Assembly (NCBI GenBank): GCA_002813285.1
Contig: PHTZ01000001.1
Span: forward strand, 1,921,501-1,985,500
Direction: 5' to 3'
Length of the DNA stretch: 64,000 bases
Source: Flavobacteriaceae bacterium MAR_2009_75
GTDB lineage: Bacteria > Bacteroidota > Bacteroidia > Flavobacteriales > Flavobacteriaceae
Position 1 is the first letter of the stretch, and every line of letters starts with the position of its first letter. Below are positions 34,988-47,319 of this stretch, piece after piece. Position numbers and translations under genes: made by a program. The notes beneath the pieces were generated by a model that worked only from the letters and a program-made list of their open reading frames with translations, had not been told where the DNA came from and searched no databases.

Positions 34988-36289
34988 TTAAATATTGTCT
35001 AAAGCACTGGTAATCGTATCGTAAATCTTCTGCAGTTGTTCGTCGGTGATTACATACGGGGCCGAGATATATATGGTGTTACCCAACGGTCGTAAAAACA
35101 CTCCGTTATCCATGAAATGCCGAAACAGGTTATCTCGCAAATTACCATAGCGCTCCATTTTCACATCTAAATCAAGTGCATAGATAATACCACATTGTCG
35201 TGTATTCGCAACCTTAGGGTGATTTTTAATAATGGAATCGAACTGTTGATGCGAAGCCATTATTCGACGTATATTCGCTTGAATAGCCTCTGATTGCAAC
35301 AAAGCAACCCCAGCCAATGCCGCAGTGCAAGCCAGCGGATTGGCAGTGTACGTATGGCCATGAAAAAGACCTTTTGCTATTTCATCGCTGTAAAAAGCAT
35401 CGTAGACTTCTTGGGTACAGCTGGTGACCGCCATGGGCATAAGACCGGCCGTTAGCGCCTTTGACAAGCAAATAATATCTGGTTTCGTAGGCAGATGATC
35501 AGACGCAAAATGTTTTCCAGTTTTGCCAAAACCTGTCATTACCTCATCGGCAATCGTTAGCACTCCATATTTTTTCAAGAGACTTAGAATTGCGTCAAGT
35601 TCGTTAGCGCCATGCATTTTCATAGCGGCCGCACCTTGCACCAAAGGTTCGTAAATGAAGCCTGCAATATCATTCTTTTGCAAACGACCTTCAAGTTGGG
35701 CAAGAATCTGCTGAATATTGTTCGAAGTTGGTACGGGTATACGCTCTACCTCTATAAAGAAATCTTCAAACGGACCATTATACACCGAAAGACTTGAAAC
35801 CGACATGGCACCAAAGGTATCCCCATGAAAACCCTCTTCAAAAGCCAACATTATGGGGCGTTTTTCACCACGGTTAAAATGGTACTGCAGGGCCATTTTA
35901 ATGCCGATTTCGGTGGCCGTAGAACCGTTATCGGAGAAAAATAGCTTCTCTTGGTTATTCGGTAAAATTTTAATGAGTTCTTCGGATAGTCTCACGGCAG
36001 GCTCATGCGTAAAGCCACTAAACACCACCTGATCTAATTGTTGCATCTGGGCGTGTACACGCTCAAGAATATAATCATTACAGTGCCCGTATACACTAGT
36101 GTACCATGAAGCGATCCCATCAATATATTCCTTACCCGTTTCGTCATACAGAAGTGCTCCTTTGGCCTTGACGATCCCCAACATGCTCGGGTTCAGCTTA
36201 TGTTGGGTCAATGGGTGCCAGATATGTTTCTTATCTCGTTCTGAAAGACTGCCGGACACCTTCACATTTGGTTCAGATACATTATCCAT
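34988..36289 (-). CDS. bioA: Adenosylmethionine-8-amino-7-oxononanoate aminotransferase
   Basis: A 433-aa PLP enzyme that turns KAPA into DAPA, using SAM as amino donor. Typical pieces are WHPLTQHK at about 24-31, GIASWYTSVYGHCN, the PLP-binding ADEVMTGFGKTGK and the Schiff-base Lys in CLSKALTAGLMP (about 274). Full length. ATG start at 36289, with a 150-bp gap upstream before bioD, which may hold a regulatory site or an internal promoter. Confidence 0.97.
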   Translation of the reverse strand: MDNVSEPNVKVSGSLSERDKKHIWHPLTQHKLNPSMLGIVKAKGALLYDETGKEYIDGIASWYTSVYGHCNDYILERVHAQMQQLDQVVFSGFTHEPAVRLSEELIKILPNNQEKLFFSDNGSTATEIGIKMALQYHFNRGEKRPIMLAFEEGFHGDTFGAMSVSSLSVYNGPFEDFFIEVERIPVPTSNNIQQILAQLEGRLQKNDIAGFIYEPLVQGAAAMKMHGANELDAILSLLKKYGVLTIADEVMTGFGKTGKHFASDHLPTKPDIICLSKALTAGLMPMAVTSCTQEVYDAFYSDEIAKGLFHGHTYTANPLACTAALAGVALLQSEAIQANIRRIMASHQQFDSIIKNHPKVANTRQCGIIYALDLDVKMERYGNLRDNLFRHFMDNGVFLRPLGNTIYISAPYVITDEQLQKIYDTITSALDNI

Positions 36290-36346
36290 TATGCAAAGAT
36301 GAGGAATAAAAAATTTCTTTATTAAGAATTAACTCCTCTTTGTTTT

Positions 36347-36403
36347 GCAACGGCACACCATCACAAAATATTAAAACCTCAATGTTTTACAAATTGCCGT
36401 TGC
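36347..36403. repeat. Inverted repeat between bioD and bioA
   Basis: GCAACGGCA at 36347-36355 and TGCCGTTGC at 36395-36403 are perfect 9-bp arms 39 bp apart. There is no T tract, so it may be an operator or an RNA structure ahead of bioA. Confidence 0.3.
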
Positions 36404-36440
36404 CCGAACGATTATTTTCTTGAACAGTAAACAACAGAAC

Positions 36441-37058
36441 TTAAAGCTTTTGAAGTACCGGCCTAAAAAGCTCAGCATACTTTTTAATGGTTGCTTTATC
36501 AAAACTTTTCTCTTCATCGATTCTACCGATTAAAGATGCACCAGTTTTGTGAATAATAATATTTTCAGTTTGCGGATTCGCTTCACCGCTAAACAGTACA
36601 GAAACGTCATAGCCCTTCTGCATGAGCCAGTTTATAGTCAATAGCGAATGATTAATACTGCCCAAATAGTTGCGGGAGACCACTACGACCTTATAGGTGG
36701 GCATAATAATATCGAGCACCGTATCGCTGTCGTTAAAAGGCACTAAAATTCCACCACAGCCCTCGATTACCAAATGATTATCGGTCTCAGGCTCAATAAT
36801 TTGCTCACGATCAATAAAGACCCCATCAATTTCTGCGGCTGCATGCGGACTCATCGCTTCATTTAATTCGTAACTGCTTTTATGAATTACCGTTTCCTCA
36901 TTCGATATCAGTGATTTTACCTTTTGGCTATCGGTGTTTTCTAAGTCGCCTGCTTGAACGGGTTTCCAATAATCTGCTTGCATAGCCTCGGCAATAATTG
37001 CAGAAGCTATTGTTTTTCCTACTTCCGTAGAAATTCCTGTTACGAAAAATTGTGTCAT
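36441..37058 (-). CDS. bioD: Dethiobiotin synthetase
   Basis: A 205-aa ATP-dependent carboxylase that closes the ureido ring of dethiobiotin. The P-loop is GISTEVGKT at about residues 8-16, KPVQAG is near 32 and EGCGGILVPF near 99. Slightly short but complete. It ends 1 bp short of the DUF2007 gene's stop region (37060), so translation is probably coupled. Confidence 0.95.
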   Translation of the reverse strand: MTQFFVTGISTEVGKTIASAIIAEAMQADYWKPVQAGDLENTDSQKVKSLISNEETVIHKSSYELNEAMSPHAAAEIDGVFIDREQIIEPETDNHLVIEGCGGILVPFNDSDTVLDIIMPTYKVVVVSRNYLGSINHSLLTINWLMQKGYDVSVLFSGEANPQTENIIIHKTGASLIGRIDEEKSFDKATIKKYAELFRPVLQKL

Positions 37059-37059
37059 A

Positions 37060-37443
37060 TTACTCTTGATTTGTGATCATGCCACAATTTAGGCATTTGT
37101 ATTTTCTTTTCTCAAAAAACGGAAAAAGTTTATTTAACAGTCCCTGTCGTGTATAGTAAACTTCTGATTTTTTGGCCTTGCAGTTCGGGCAAACGATAGC
37201 CTTTCCGTAGTCATCTACAGCATAAGCTCTAATTTCGTCATAAATGGCCATAGCCTGGTCTTTATCTTCAGTATACACTTGCAACTTAACACCACCTATG
37301 GCATTACTGATAATGGGGTCAGAATTCAAGGTGTTTTCATCACGAAGAAAAACCGAAATACCTTCAGATTCCAATTTACTTTTTACAATTTGTACATCTG
37401 CCGGGTATTCAAAAGAAGCCAACGTATAAAACTTGCCTGTCAT
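37060..37443 (-). CDS. DUF2007 / zinc-ribbon protein
   Basis: A 127-aa cytoplasmic protein. The N-terminal half (FYTLASFEYPADVQIVKSKLESEGI) matches the DUF2007 'putative signal transducing' fold, a small PII-like ferredoxin fold. The C-terminal half has two CxxC pairs (CPNCKAKK and CLNCG) that would bind zinc. It lies between bioF and bioD with 1-3 bp gaps. Its role in the operon is unknown; it may be a passenger or a regulator. Confidence 0.8.
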   Translation of the reverse strand: MTGKFYTLASFEYPADVQIVKSKLESEGISVFLRDENTLNSDPIISNAIGGVKLQVYTEDKDQAMAIYDEIRAYAVDDYGKAIVCPNCKAKKSEVYYTRQGLLNKLFPFFEKRKYKCLNCGMITNQE

Positions 37444-37446
37444 ATC

Positions 37447-38601
37447 TTAATCAAGTAATCTTTTTAATAAATATAGCAAATCTTCAATTTGTTCTTTGGT
37501 GTTGAAACTGTGAATACAGATTCGGAGTCGCTCTGCACCCATAGGAACCGTTGGGGATAAAATCGCCCTCACATCATAACCGTTTCGTATTATTTCGGAT
37601 GAAAGTCTTTTTGCCACATCTATTTGCCCAACTTTTAAACATTGAATGGCAGAATCACTTTCTATAAACCAGTCGCCTAGCCTGAAATTTTCTACTTTGA
37701 GCTTAAAAAACTCAATATTTTCTTGAAGTCGAATCAAGTTCTTAGATTTTTCCAACTGATGATAAGCGGCTTGTATATTGGCCACGGAATGCGGCGGTAA
37801 CCCTGTGGTATAGATAAAACTTCGGGCGAAATTTACCAGAAATTCTTTTAGGTGATTACTCCCAAGAACGGCGGCACCATGGCAACCCATGGCTTTTCCA
37901 AAAGTTATGATACGGGCGAAAACATCTTTTTGAAGGTCTAAATTTTGCACCTGACCTTCACCGGCCTGGCCAAACACCCCAATGGCATGCGCCTCATCAA
38001 CCACTAGTTTACAATGATGTTTTTTGCAAATAGCGGCCATCTTCATTAAATCAGGAGAATCACCATCCATAGAAAAAACAGACTCGGTAACCACATACAC
38101 TTCAGCACCCGGCAACAAGCTCTCTTTAAATTTTCTGATTTTTTGTTCGAGGTCTTCTAAATGGTTATGACGATATTTTTGAGCCCTGGCATTTCCCAAA
38201 GAAATACCATCTCTAATACTGGCATGCACAACCTCATCGAACAATACTAAATCTCCTCGCTGCGGAACTGCAGAAAAAAAACCCAAATTGGCATCATAAC
38301 CAGAGTTGAAAATCAAGGCCGACTCCGATTTATGAAAACGGGCCAAATCTATTTCAGTTTGCTTATAAAGTACATGATTACCTGTAATCAACCTAGAACC
38401 GGTAGCCCCATTCTTAAAGGCTGCAAACCTTTCAAGAATTTGTTCAACCGTATTCGCTATTTTACCTTCATCGGCAAACCCCAAGTAATCATTGGATGAA
38501 AAATCTATAAGTTCTTTCTCTACATCGGGCAGCTGTCTTAAAGAATTTTTAGATTTTCTCTGTTCTAACTTTTGAAGTAATCTATCCGGAAAAGGTACCA
38601 T
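37447..38601 (-). CDS. bioF: 8-amino-7-oxononanoate synthase
   Basis: A 384-aa PLP enzyme that joins pimeloyl thioester and alanine to KAPA. Features are SSNDYLGFA near residue 35, GSRLITGNH near 78, VDEAHAIGVFG near 190 and the Schiff-base Lys in ITFGKAMGCHGA (about 228). First gene of the biotin operon. The TAnnTTTG-like box at 38606-38613 would place the start of transcription almost on the ATG, hinting at a nearly leaderless message. Confidence 0.95.
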   Translation of the reverse strand: MVPFPDRLLQKLEQRKSKNSLRQLPDVEKELIDFSSNDYLGFADEGKIANTVEQILERFAAFKNGATGSRLITGNHVLYKQTEIDLARFHKSESALIFNSGYDANLGFFSAVPQRGDLVLFDEVVHASIRDGISLGNARAQKYRHNHLEDLEQKIRKFKESLLPGAEVYVVTESVFSMDGDSPDLMKMAAICKKHHCKLVVDEAHAIGVFGQAGEGQVQNLDLQKDVFARIITFGKAMGCHGAAVLGSNHLKEFLVNFARSFIYTTGLPPHSVANIQAAYHQLEKSKNLIRLQENIEFFKLKVENFRLGDWFIESDSAIQCLKVGQIDVAKRLSSEIIRNGYDVRAILSPTVPMGAERLRICIHSFNTKEQIEDLLYLLKRLLD

Positions 38602-38605
38602 CTTA

Positions 38606-38613
38606 CAAAATTA
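38606..38613 (-). promoter_or_regulatory. Possible promoter -7 box of the biotin operon
   Basis: The minus strand reads TAATTTTG, fitting TAnnTTTG, only 4 bp before the bioF ATG. Confidence 0.35.
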
Positions 38614-38647
38614 AGGGGTTTACCTGATCTTAATTCCAATAACTTAC

Positions 38648-38691
38648 AAAAAAAGCCTCCCAATAACATCTGCGAAATTGTGGGGCCTTTT
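38648..38691 (-). terminator. Imperfect terminator of the 38710 gene
   Basis: AAAAGCC.CCCA and TGGGGCCTTTT pair with a bulge, and the minus strand ends in seven T. Confidence 0.35.
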
Positions 38692-38709
38692 CATTTTTAA
38701 ACAAATCTC

Positions 38710-39141
38710 TTAATACAAATGACTCTCCGTTAAATATGCTATATCAAAACCTAAATCTTGATTGAAATAAGACTGCCCGCCCAAGTAAAGTTTTTCTTTT
38801 GCTTCGTAAAAAAGTTCATCTTCTTCCCCGTAAAGATTCATGTGCAAATAATCTTGCTCTTTCGTTAGGGAATAGTACTTTATATTTTTGTTATTGTACC
38901 CTTTTTGCAAGTTAATAGTGCCACTTACCAGCTTACCTTGATTAAGGACTGCCCTGGCCATTTCTTTACCATTTGAATCATATTTTATAACGGCCCCATC
39001 AAGATAACCCTCACTGAGCTGAAAACGATACTTAAGATTTTCGCTGTCTGAATAATACCATTCACACTGAGCTTTATTGGCATCATTAAAACTCTTAACC
39101 AAGCGCCCCTCTTTTGAGAATAGCTCTTCTTTCTTGAGCAT
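38710..39141 (-). CDS. Short protein of unknown function, N-terminus uncertain
   Basis: The ATG at 39141 gives 143 aa; a TTG at 39162 gives 150 aa. The frame continues upstream only nine codons past that TTG before meeting a TGA, with no ATG. The sequence has repeated strand-like stretches with EGYLDGAVIKYDSNGKEMARAV and KEDYL-like pieces, reminiscent of MORN/YwqK-type antitoxin-like or lipoprotein families. The 5' end looks truncated: in another frame a short ATG-led stretch runs into it, as if a frameshift had removed a signal peptide. Possibly a decaying gene. Confidence 0.4.
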   Translation of the reverse strand: MLKKEELFSKEGRLVKSFNDANKAQCEWYYSDSENLKYRFQLSEGYLDGAVIKYDSNGKEMARAVLNQGKLVSGTINLQKGYNNKNIKYYSLTKEQDYLHMNLYGEEDELFYEAKEKLYLGGQSYFNQDLGFDIAYLTESHLY

Positions 39142-39341
39142 ACCTTCTTTATAGGTTTCCAACCGATTTTCATTACATACACATCAATCAACTCTGAATA
39201 TCCTTCCTATTTTAAATAACCATAGCGTCTAATGGTTCCCTTCCAATTTTTTGAAAGGGCTCGCTGAACTTTTACCGAACCCAATCATATGTAGCCTTTG
39301 CCGCTATTAAACATTATATTCGTCTCATTAAAACTTTCTTA

Positions 39342-41090
39342 ATGAAAATAATTGTCTATCTCTTACTTTTAACCACCGCTATTACCTCTGCACAAACCAA
39401 CCGCTATGAAATTTCTTTTGAAAATGCCGTGCACCACGAAGCCGAGATAAAAGCCAGTTTTCCAGAACTAAAGTCAGACACCGTTGCATTTCGAATGAGC
39501 CGTACCTCGCCCGGGCGCTATGCCTTGCATGAGTTTGTCAAGAATGTATATAATTTTAAAGCTACCGACGGAAAGGGAAATGCATTAAAAGTATTTCGAC
39601 CCGACCCCTATCAATGGCAGGTTTACGGGCATGATGGAAGTATAAACATCAGCTATACTTTGTTCGCAAATCGCGGTGACGGCACCTATTCTCAGGTAGA
39701 TGAAACCCATGCGCATCTGAATATTCCTGCCACTTTTATGTTCGTACCCGAACTAAAAGACCGAAAAATAGAAGTTGATTTTAAAACAAGAAAAGACCTT
39801 GATTGGAAAGTGGCCACTCAATTACCGCAAGTTAAGGGCACTAAATATAAAGCCCCCAACCTTTATTATTTTATGGATAGTCCTACGGAAATCAGTAATC
39901 ACTCCGTTCGCGAATTCGAAGTGAAAGAAGGCGACAAGACACAAAAAATTCGATTTGTATTGCATCATAATGGCACCGAAGAAGAACTGGACACCTATTT
40001 TGAGAACGTAAAGAAAATAGTTTTAGCAGAAAAGAAAGTATACGGCGAGTTACCCCACTTCGATTTTGGTAAGTATACGTTCTTGGCCTGCTATATTCCA
40101 AACGCATCAGGTGACGGCATGGAGCATCGAAACTCTACTATTTTGACCAGCACACGCGGACTAGCCGATGGCGGAATGAATGGCAATATCGGAACCGTGT
40201 CCCATGAATTCTTTCACGCGTGGAATGTAGAGCGCATTCGCCCAAAATCTTTGGAGCCCTTTAATTTTGAAGAAGCCAATATGAGTGGTGCTTTATGGTT
40301 CGCCGAAGGTTTTACGAGCTACTACACCGGTTTAAGCCTATGTAGGGCAGGTATTATTTCTGAGGAGGAATATATCGAAGGGCTTTCAGGAACATTCAAT
40401 TATGTTTGGAATTCACCGGCAAGACAATTTTTTAATCCTATTGAAATGAGCTATCAAGCTCCGTTTGTAGATGCGGCCACCTCCGTCGACCCTGTAAATC
40501 GAGAGAATACCTTTATCTCTTACTACTCGTACGGAAGCATTTTAGGCTTGGCCCTAGACCTATCGCTTCGAGAACAAGACCTTAACTTAGACGACTATAT
40601 GAAGTTGGTTTGGTCAACTTATGGAAAAGAAGAAAAAAGCTATACCGTAAACAATTTGCACGAGGCACTAACTCAATACGCCGGACCAACCTTCGCCGAT
40701 AATTTTTTTAACAACTACATCTACCAAAGCAAAATGCCCAACTATAAAAAGCTCTTGCAAAGCGTAGGTGTTAGCTTATCGCAAAATCAAGATCGGCCAT
40801 ACTTCGGCGTAAAGGTCAGTTTGAACGGAGACGGCCATGGCAAAATAGACTCGAATCCTAAAATTGATACTCCCGCGTATGCCTCAGGCTTGGATAAGGG
40901 AGATGTGATTACTACTATTAATGGGGAGAAGTTTCCGAATGGTCAACCCTTCAAGGCTTTTATCGAAAATCATCGAGTGGGCGATACTTTAACTGTAGGG
41001 TATGAACGTTATGGAGTGTCAAAAAAAAACAGTTTTAATTTTAGAGGCAGACCCAAAGTACAGCATACTTACCATGGAAAAATTAGGTAA
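39342..41090 (+). CDS. M61 family metallopeptidase with PDZ domain
   Basis: A 582-aa exported peptidase with a signal peptide (cleavage near TSAQ, about residue 18). The N-terminal domain is beta-rich, the zinc motif HEFFH lies at about 288-292 with the downstream Glu in WFAEGFTSYY, and a C-terminal PDZ domain (about 480-575) contains ASGLDKGDVITTINGEKF. M61 members are glycyl aminopeptidases. No operon partner, though an acetyltransferase gene starts 42 bp later. Confidence 0.93.
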   Translation: MKIIVYLLLLTTAITSAQTNRYEISFENAVHHEAEIKASFPELKSDTVAFRMSRTSPGRYALHEFVKNVYNFKATDGKGNALKVFRPDPYQWQVYGHDGSINISYTLFANRGDGTYSQVDETHAHLNIPATFMFVPELKDRKIEVDFKTRKDLDWKVATQLPQVKGTKYKAPNLYYFMDSPTEISNHSVREFEVKEGDKTQKIRFVLHHNGTEEELDTYFENVKKIVLAEKKVYGELPHFDFGKYTFLACYIPNASGDGMEHRNSTILTSTRGLADGGMNGNIGTVSHEFFHAWNVERIRPKSLEPFNFEEANMSGALWFAEGFTSYYTGLSLCRAGIISEEEYIEGLSGTFNYVWNSPARQFFNPIEMSYQAPFVDAATSVDPVNRENTFISYYSYGSILGLALDLSLREQDLNLDDYMKLVWSTYGKEEKSYTVNNLHEALTQYAGPTFADNFFNNYIYQSKMPNYKKLLQSVGVSLSQNQDRPYFGVKVSLNGDGHGKIDSNPKIDTPAYASGLDKGDVITTINGEKFPNGQPFKAFIENHRVGDTLTVGYERYGVSKKNSFNFRGRPKVQHTYHGKIR

Positions 41091-41132
41091 GGACACTAGT
41101 AAAAAACAACTTAAATACAGAAGAGCTTGGTT

Positions 41133-41678
41133 ATGGAGCCTCGACCAGAAATAATTTTTAAAAAATGTTCTTCAGACGAAGAGTTGAAGCAGATTCTTAG
41201 ATTACAAAAAGAAAATTTACCAAGCTCGGTTACCGATGACGAGAAAGAAACAGAGGGCTTTGTAACCGTACACCATAGCTTTGACATTCTTAAAGAAATG
41301 AACAACACCTGCCCACATATTATAGCCGTAAGCAATAAAAACGTCATCGGCTATGCACTTTGTATGCATCCGAAATTTGGTGAGGAAATAGCCGTTCTAA
41401 AACCCCTATTCGATATGTTGGAAACGTTAAAGCCAAAAATTGAAAATTATATGGCCATGGGGCAAATCTGTATTTCAAAAGAGTATAGAAAAAAAGGAGT
41501 TTTTAGACAACTTTATCGAACTATGCGCGCTGAAATTACACCAGAATTCACCTCAATTATTACCGAAGTTGCTATCGAAAACAAAAAATCTTTAGCAGCA
41601 CATTACGCAATTGGTTTTGAAGATCTGCTAACGTACCAATCGGGTGATATTACCTGGAAAACCATTCAACTGAGATAG
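41133..41678 (+). CDS. GNAT-family N-acetyltransferase
   Basis: A 181-aa cytoplasmic enzyme. The start is the ATG at 41133; a TTG two codons earlier also fits. The acetyl-CoA-binding segment reads MGQICISKEYRKKGVFRQLY near 110-128, close to the usual R/Q-x-x-G-x-G/A pattern. The typical C-terminal EVAIENKKSLAAHYAIGFE follows. Substrate unknown. It follows the M61 gene and may be co-transcribed. Confidence 0.85.
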   Translation: MEPRPEIIFKKCSSDEELKQILRLQKENLPSSVTDDEKETEGFVTVHHSFDILKEMNNTCPHIIAVSNKNVIGYALCMHPKFGEEIAVLKPLFDMLETLKPKIENYMAMGQICISKEYRKKGVFRQLYRTMRAEITPEFTSIITEVAIENKKSLAAHYAIGFEDLLTYQSGDITWKTIQLR

Positions 41679-41838
41679 GCCGTTCGTTTACTTCTGAAAT
41701 CGAAGGTTTCCGTAAGCTTTGAGCATCTTCTATGGTTAAACAACCATAATATCTTAACTTGTGAACCTTCTATGAACTCCACAGGAAAATTAATTAAAAA
41801 TTCAAAAGTAAGCCTTTCAAAAAGCTTGACTATTATTT

Positions 41839-43161
41839 ATGAAAATTGCTGATGACCATCACAGAGAAGCTGAGCGTCTCGAACACTTAGAATCTTACTC
41901 TGTACTGGATTCCTTGCCGGAAAAAGATTATGACAACTTGACCAAACTTGCTGCCGAAATCTGTCAAACCCCTATATCACTGATTACCTTGTTAGACGAT
42001 GAGCGTCAATGGTTTAAATCGAATCACGGTCTCAATGTTCGTGAGACCCCAAAAGAACAATCTTTTTGCAGTCATGCAATTACCACCCATGAAGACATTT
42101 TCACGGTCAAAGATTCTCGTGAAGACTCCCGTTTTTTTGACAATCCTTTGGTCACGGGCAACCCTAGGGTAGTATTCTATGCCGGTGTTCCTTTAAAAAA
42201 TGCATCGGGCCTGCCCTTGGGCACCTTGTGCGTTATAGACCATGAACCCCATTCGCTAAGCCAAAGTCAAGAAGAAGCCCTTGCCATATTAGCGGAACAA
42301 GTGATGAATTTACTTGAATTAAGAAAAAGTAAAATTGAGCTAGAAAACAAAAACCAAGATTTAAAAGAGCTCTCTAACGAACTTGAAATCAAGGTGCAGC
42401 AAAGAACAAAAGAGTTGGAGGTACAGAACAATGAGCTTGAAAAAATGAATGCCGAACTGCAATCGTTCGCTTATATTTCGAGCCATGACATGCAAGAACC
42501 GCTCAGAAAAATACAAACATTCGCCTCGCAATTGCTAGCCACCGAACATGCCAATCTTTCTGAAAAAGGTATTCATAGGTTTAACAGAATGCAGTTGGCT
42601 GCCAATCGTATGCAAAATCTGATTCAAGATCTTCTTGCGTATTCAAAAGCCGAAAAATCAGGTAAGATTTTTGAACAAACTTCTTTCGCAACCTTAATTG
42701 AGGATATAAAAGACAGCTTGATGGAAGAATTTCAAGCTAAGAAGGCATCCTTAAAAATATCTGGCGAAAGTCATGCTGAAATAATACCTTCACAATTCAA
42801 GCAACTATTTGCCAATCTCATCGTAAACTCTCTAAAGTTTGCCAAAAAAGATATTTCTTCGGTCATAGAAATTGACATGACTACGGTGACTGCTAAAGAA
42901 GACAACTCAGTTCCTCTTCTTGATCATATGAAGTATGCGAGAATTACATTGACCGATAACGGTATCGGGTTTGAGCAAACATCGGCAGAGCAAATCTTTA
43001 AAATTTTTCACAGACTGCATAACCGTAAAGAATATGAAGGTACCGGCATCGGGCTGGCCATCGTAAAAAAAATTGTGCTGAACCATAAAGGCTATATTAT
43101 TGCGAACAGCAAACCGGGCGAAGGGGTAACCTTTAAAATCTATGTACCTACAAAACATTAA
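41839..43161 (+). CDS. GAF-domain sensor histidine kinase 1
   Basis: A 440-aa cytoplasmic kinase. A GAF domain (about 5-165, with [14 protein letters not shown] and [21 protein letters not shown]) is followed by a coiled coil (165-205), a HisKA H-box with HDMQEPLRK (His about 216) and an HATPase domain with [17 protein letters not shown] and [13 protein letters not shown]. No membrane segment, so it senses an internal signal. It has no receiver domain or neighbouring response regulator. It faces a paralogue at 43186-44394, stop to stop with 24 bp between. Confidence 0.93.
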   Translation: MKIADDHHREAERLEHLESYSVLDSLPEKDYDNLTKLAAEICQTPISLITLLDDERQWFKSNHGLNVRETPKEQSFCSHAITTHEDIFTVKDSREDSRFFDNPLVTGNPRVVFYAGVPLKNASGLPLGTLCVIDHEPHSLSQSQEEALAILAEQVMNLLELRKSKIELENKNQDLKELSNELEIKVQQRTKELEVQNNELEKMNAELQSFAYISSHDMQEPLRKIQTFASQLLATEHANLSEKGIHRFNRMQLAANRMQNLIQDLLAYSKAEKSGKIFEQTSFATLIEDIKDSLMEEFQAKKASLKISGESHAEIIPSQFKQLFANLIVNSLKFAKKDISSVIEIDMTTVTAKEDNSVPLLDHMKYARITLTDNGIGFEQTSAEQIFKIFHRLHNRKEYEGTGIGLAIVKKIVLNHKGYIIANSKPGEGVTFKIYVPTKH

Positions 43162-43185
43162 TATCGGAATCGAGTTTTGAAGTCT

Positions 43186-44394
43186 CTATTTTTCAATAGT
43201 GAAAATGAACTTTGAGCCTTTGCCCATTTTTGAAATCAGGGTTATTTCACCACCCAAATTGTTGACCGTACGTTTCACCGTAGCCAAACCAATACCTGTG
43301 CTTACCTCGCCAAACCGGTCATTTTCTTCTAATTTCTGAAACAACTCAAAAATTTTCTCTTGATCCTTAATAGCTATACCGGGCCCGTTATCGGCTACTG
43401 ATATTCTATAGTGAGTATCGCTTTGCCCTACAACCAAATTAATATCAATGGTATCTTTATCATTATGCTTTATAGCATTGGCGATTAAATTGATGAGAAT
43501 TTGTTCTAAGGCCGTTCTATTTACCTTAATACTAGTCAATTCGGAGTTTATCGTAATTTGAGAATTCTCTACGGAAACAAAAAGTTCGGCCAAGTTCTGA
43601 TGTAGATCATCGAGCACAACATCTTCATGATGCTCATGTAATACAGATGTTGAAGTGCTAAAGACTAAAAGCCCATCAATAAATTTTCTTAACGTTTCCG
43701 ATGAGTTTCGAATATGTAAAATAATATCTTCTCCCCGGGGGGTCATATGTCCTTTAAATTCCTCTTTCAAAAATCCACTAAGCGACCATATATTGTTCAA
43801 GGGCGACTTTAGATCATGGGCCGCTACCCTAGCGAAGCGTTCTAACTCAGCATTGTTTTTCTTAAGTATTTCAACTGTCGATTTTAATTGCTTCTTACTC
43901 TTTCTGAGCTCTAAGAGATTCATAACCTGTTTGCTCAAAATTTTAAGGGTCTCGATTTGGCTATCGGTTAAAGATTTGCTCTTGTGATCGATAACACACA
44001 AGGTGCCCAATGGTAGGCCACTAGGCGTAACCAAGGGAACCCCAGCATAAAAAATCACATTCGGATCACCTACCACTAGAGGGTTGTCGGCAAATCGAAC
44101 ATCTTTACGAGCATCCTCTATAATAAAGGCATCACCATCATTAGAGTCATTGATTGCATGTGCACAAAATGCATAATCTTTTGATGTCTCTTTGACCTTT
44201 AAACCATGATTCGATTTAAACCATTGCCTATGATCATCGATTAAGCTAACAAGTGAAATCGAGGTGCCGCATATCTCAGCAGCTATTTTGGTAAGGTTTT
44301 CATAGTCATCTTCAGGAAGCGTATCAAGAATTTTGTAAGACTTTAGAGCCTTAACCCTTTCTTCTTCTTCAGCGTGATCTTCAGGGTATTTCAT
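43186..44394 (-). CDS. GAF-domain sensor histidine kinase 2
   Basis: A 402-aa paralogue of the kinase just before it, on the other strand. The same order of GAF (about 5-165), short coiled coil, H-box with HDLKSPLNN (His about 193) and HATPase with DNGPGI and GIGLATVKRTV is present. The GAF domains are much more alike than the kinase halves. It is cytoplasmic, without receiver or response regulator nearby. The convergent arrangement points to an old inverted duplication or a pair that shares its partner. Confidence 0.92.
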   Translation of the reverse strand: MKYPEDHAEEEERVKALKSYKILDTLPEDDYENLTKIAAEICGTSISLVSLIDDHRQWFKSNHGLKVKETSKDYAFCAHAINDSNDGDAFIIEDARKDVRFADNPLVVGDPNVIFYAGVPLVTPSGLPLGTLCVIDHKSKSLTDSQIETLKILSKQVMNLLELRKSKKQLKSTVEILKKNNAELERFARVAAHDLKSPLNNIWSLSGFLKEEFKGHMTPRGEDIILHIRNSSETLRKFIDGLLVFSTSTSVLHEHHEDVVLDDLHQNLAELFVSVENSQITINSELTSIKVNRTALEQILINLIANAIKHNDKDTIDINLVVGQSDTHYRISVADNGPGIAIKDQEKIFELFQKLEENDRFGEVSTGIGLATVKRTVNNLGGEITLISKMGKGSKFIFTIEK

Positions 44395-44742
44395 AGTTTA
44401 GCTAGTTTTCATAAGTCAGTCGTAAAATACCCTTAAGCTAACCGTTTCTTGCCGAATAAATGACACAATCACGTCTTTTAATAACCTTTTTACTAGCAAG
44501 ACTTTAGCATTCTGAAAATTATTATAGTACAAATCACATGAAAAATTCTCGTTATAATAATGTGATATTATAAAATTTTCTCCCCTGTTTTTAATCAGGG
44601 TCAACCCCAGTAATTTACAGGCAATCGAATATAATGTACGTTTTCAGTAAGATTATTCTGTAGAAAGTCAAGTGTTCTTCGTCGAAAAATTTTACGTGAT
44701 AGATTTCATTAACTTATATTTAACGTTTATAACGACCAACAT
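44395..44742. other. Intergenic region with no recognised feature
   Basis: A divergent spacer of 348 bp. One possible 62-codon frame (44416-44604, minus) has no usual features and I do not call it. It should hold the promoters of the kinase and of the large surface-protein block, but I could not place a convincing TAnnTTTG box. Confidence 0.5.
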
Positions 44743-47306
<2,564 letters not shown>

Positions 47307-47319
47307 AAATAAAAAACGA

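Noticed and set aside
44416-44604. 62-codon frame on the minus strand upstream of the surface block
   Set aside because: No typical start context, no recognisable sequence, and it is in a divergent promoter region.
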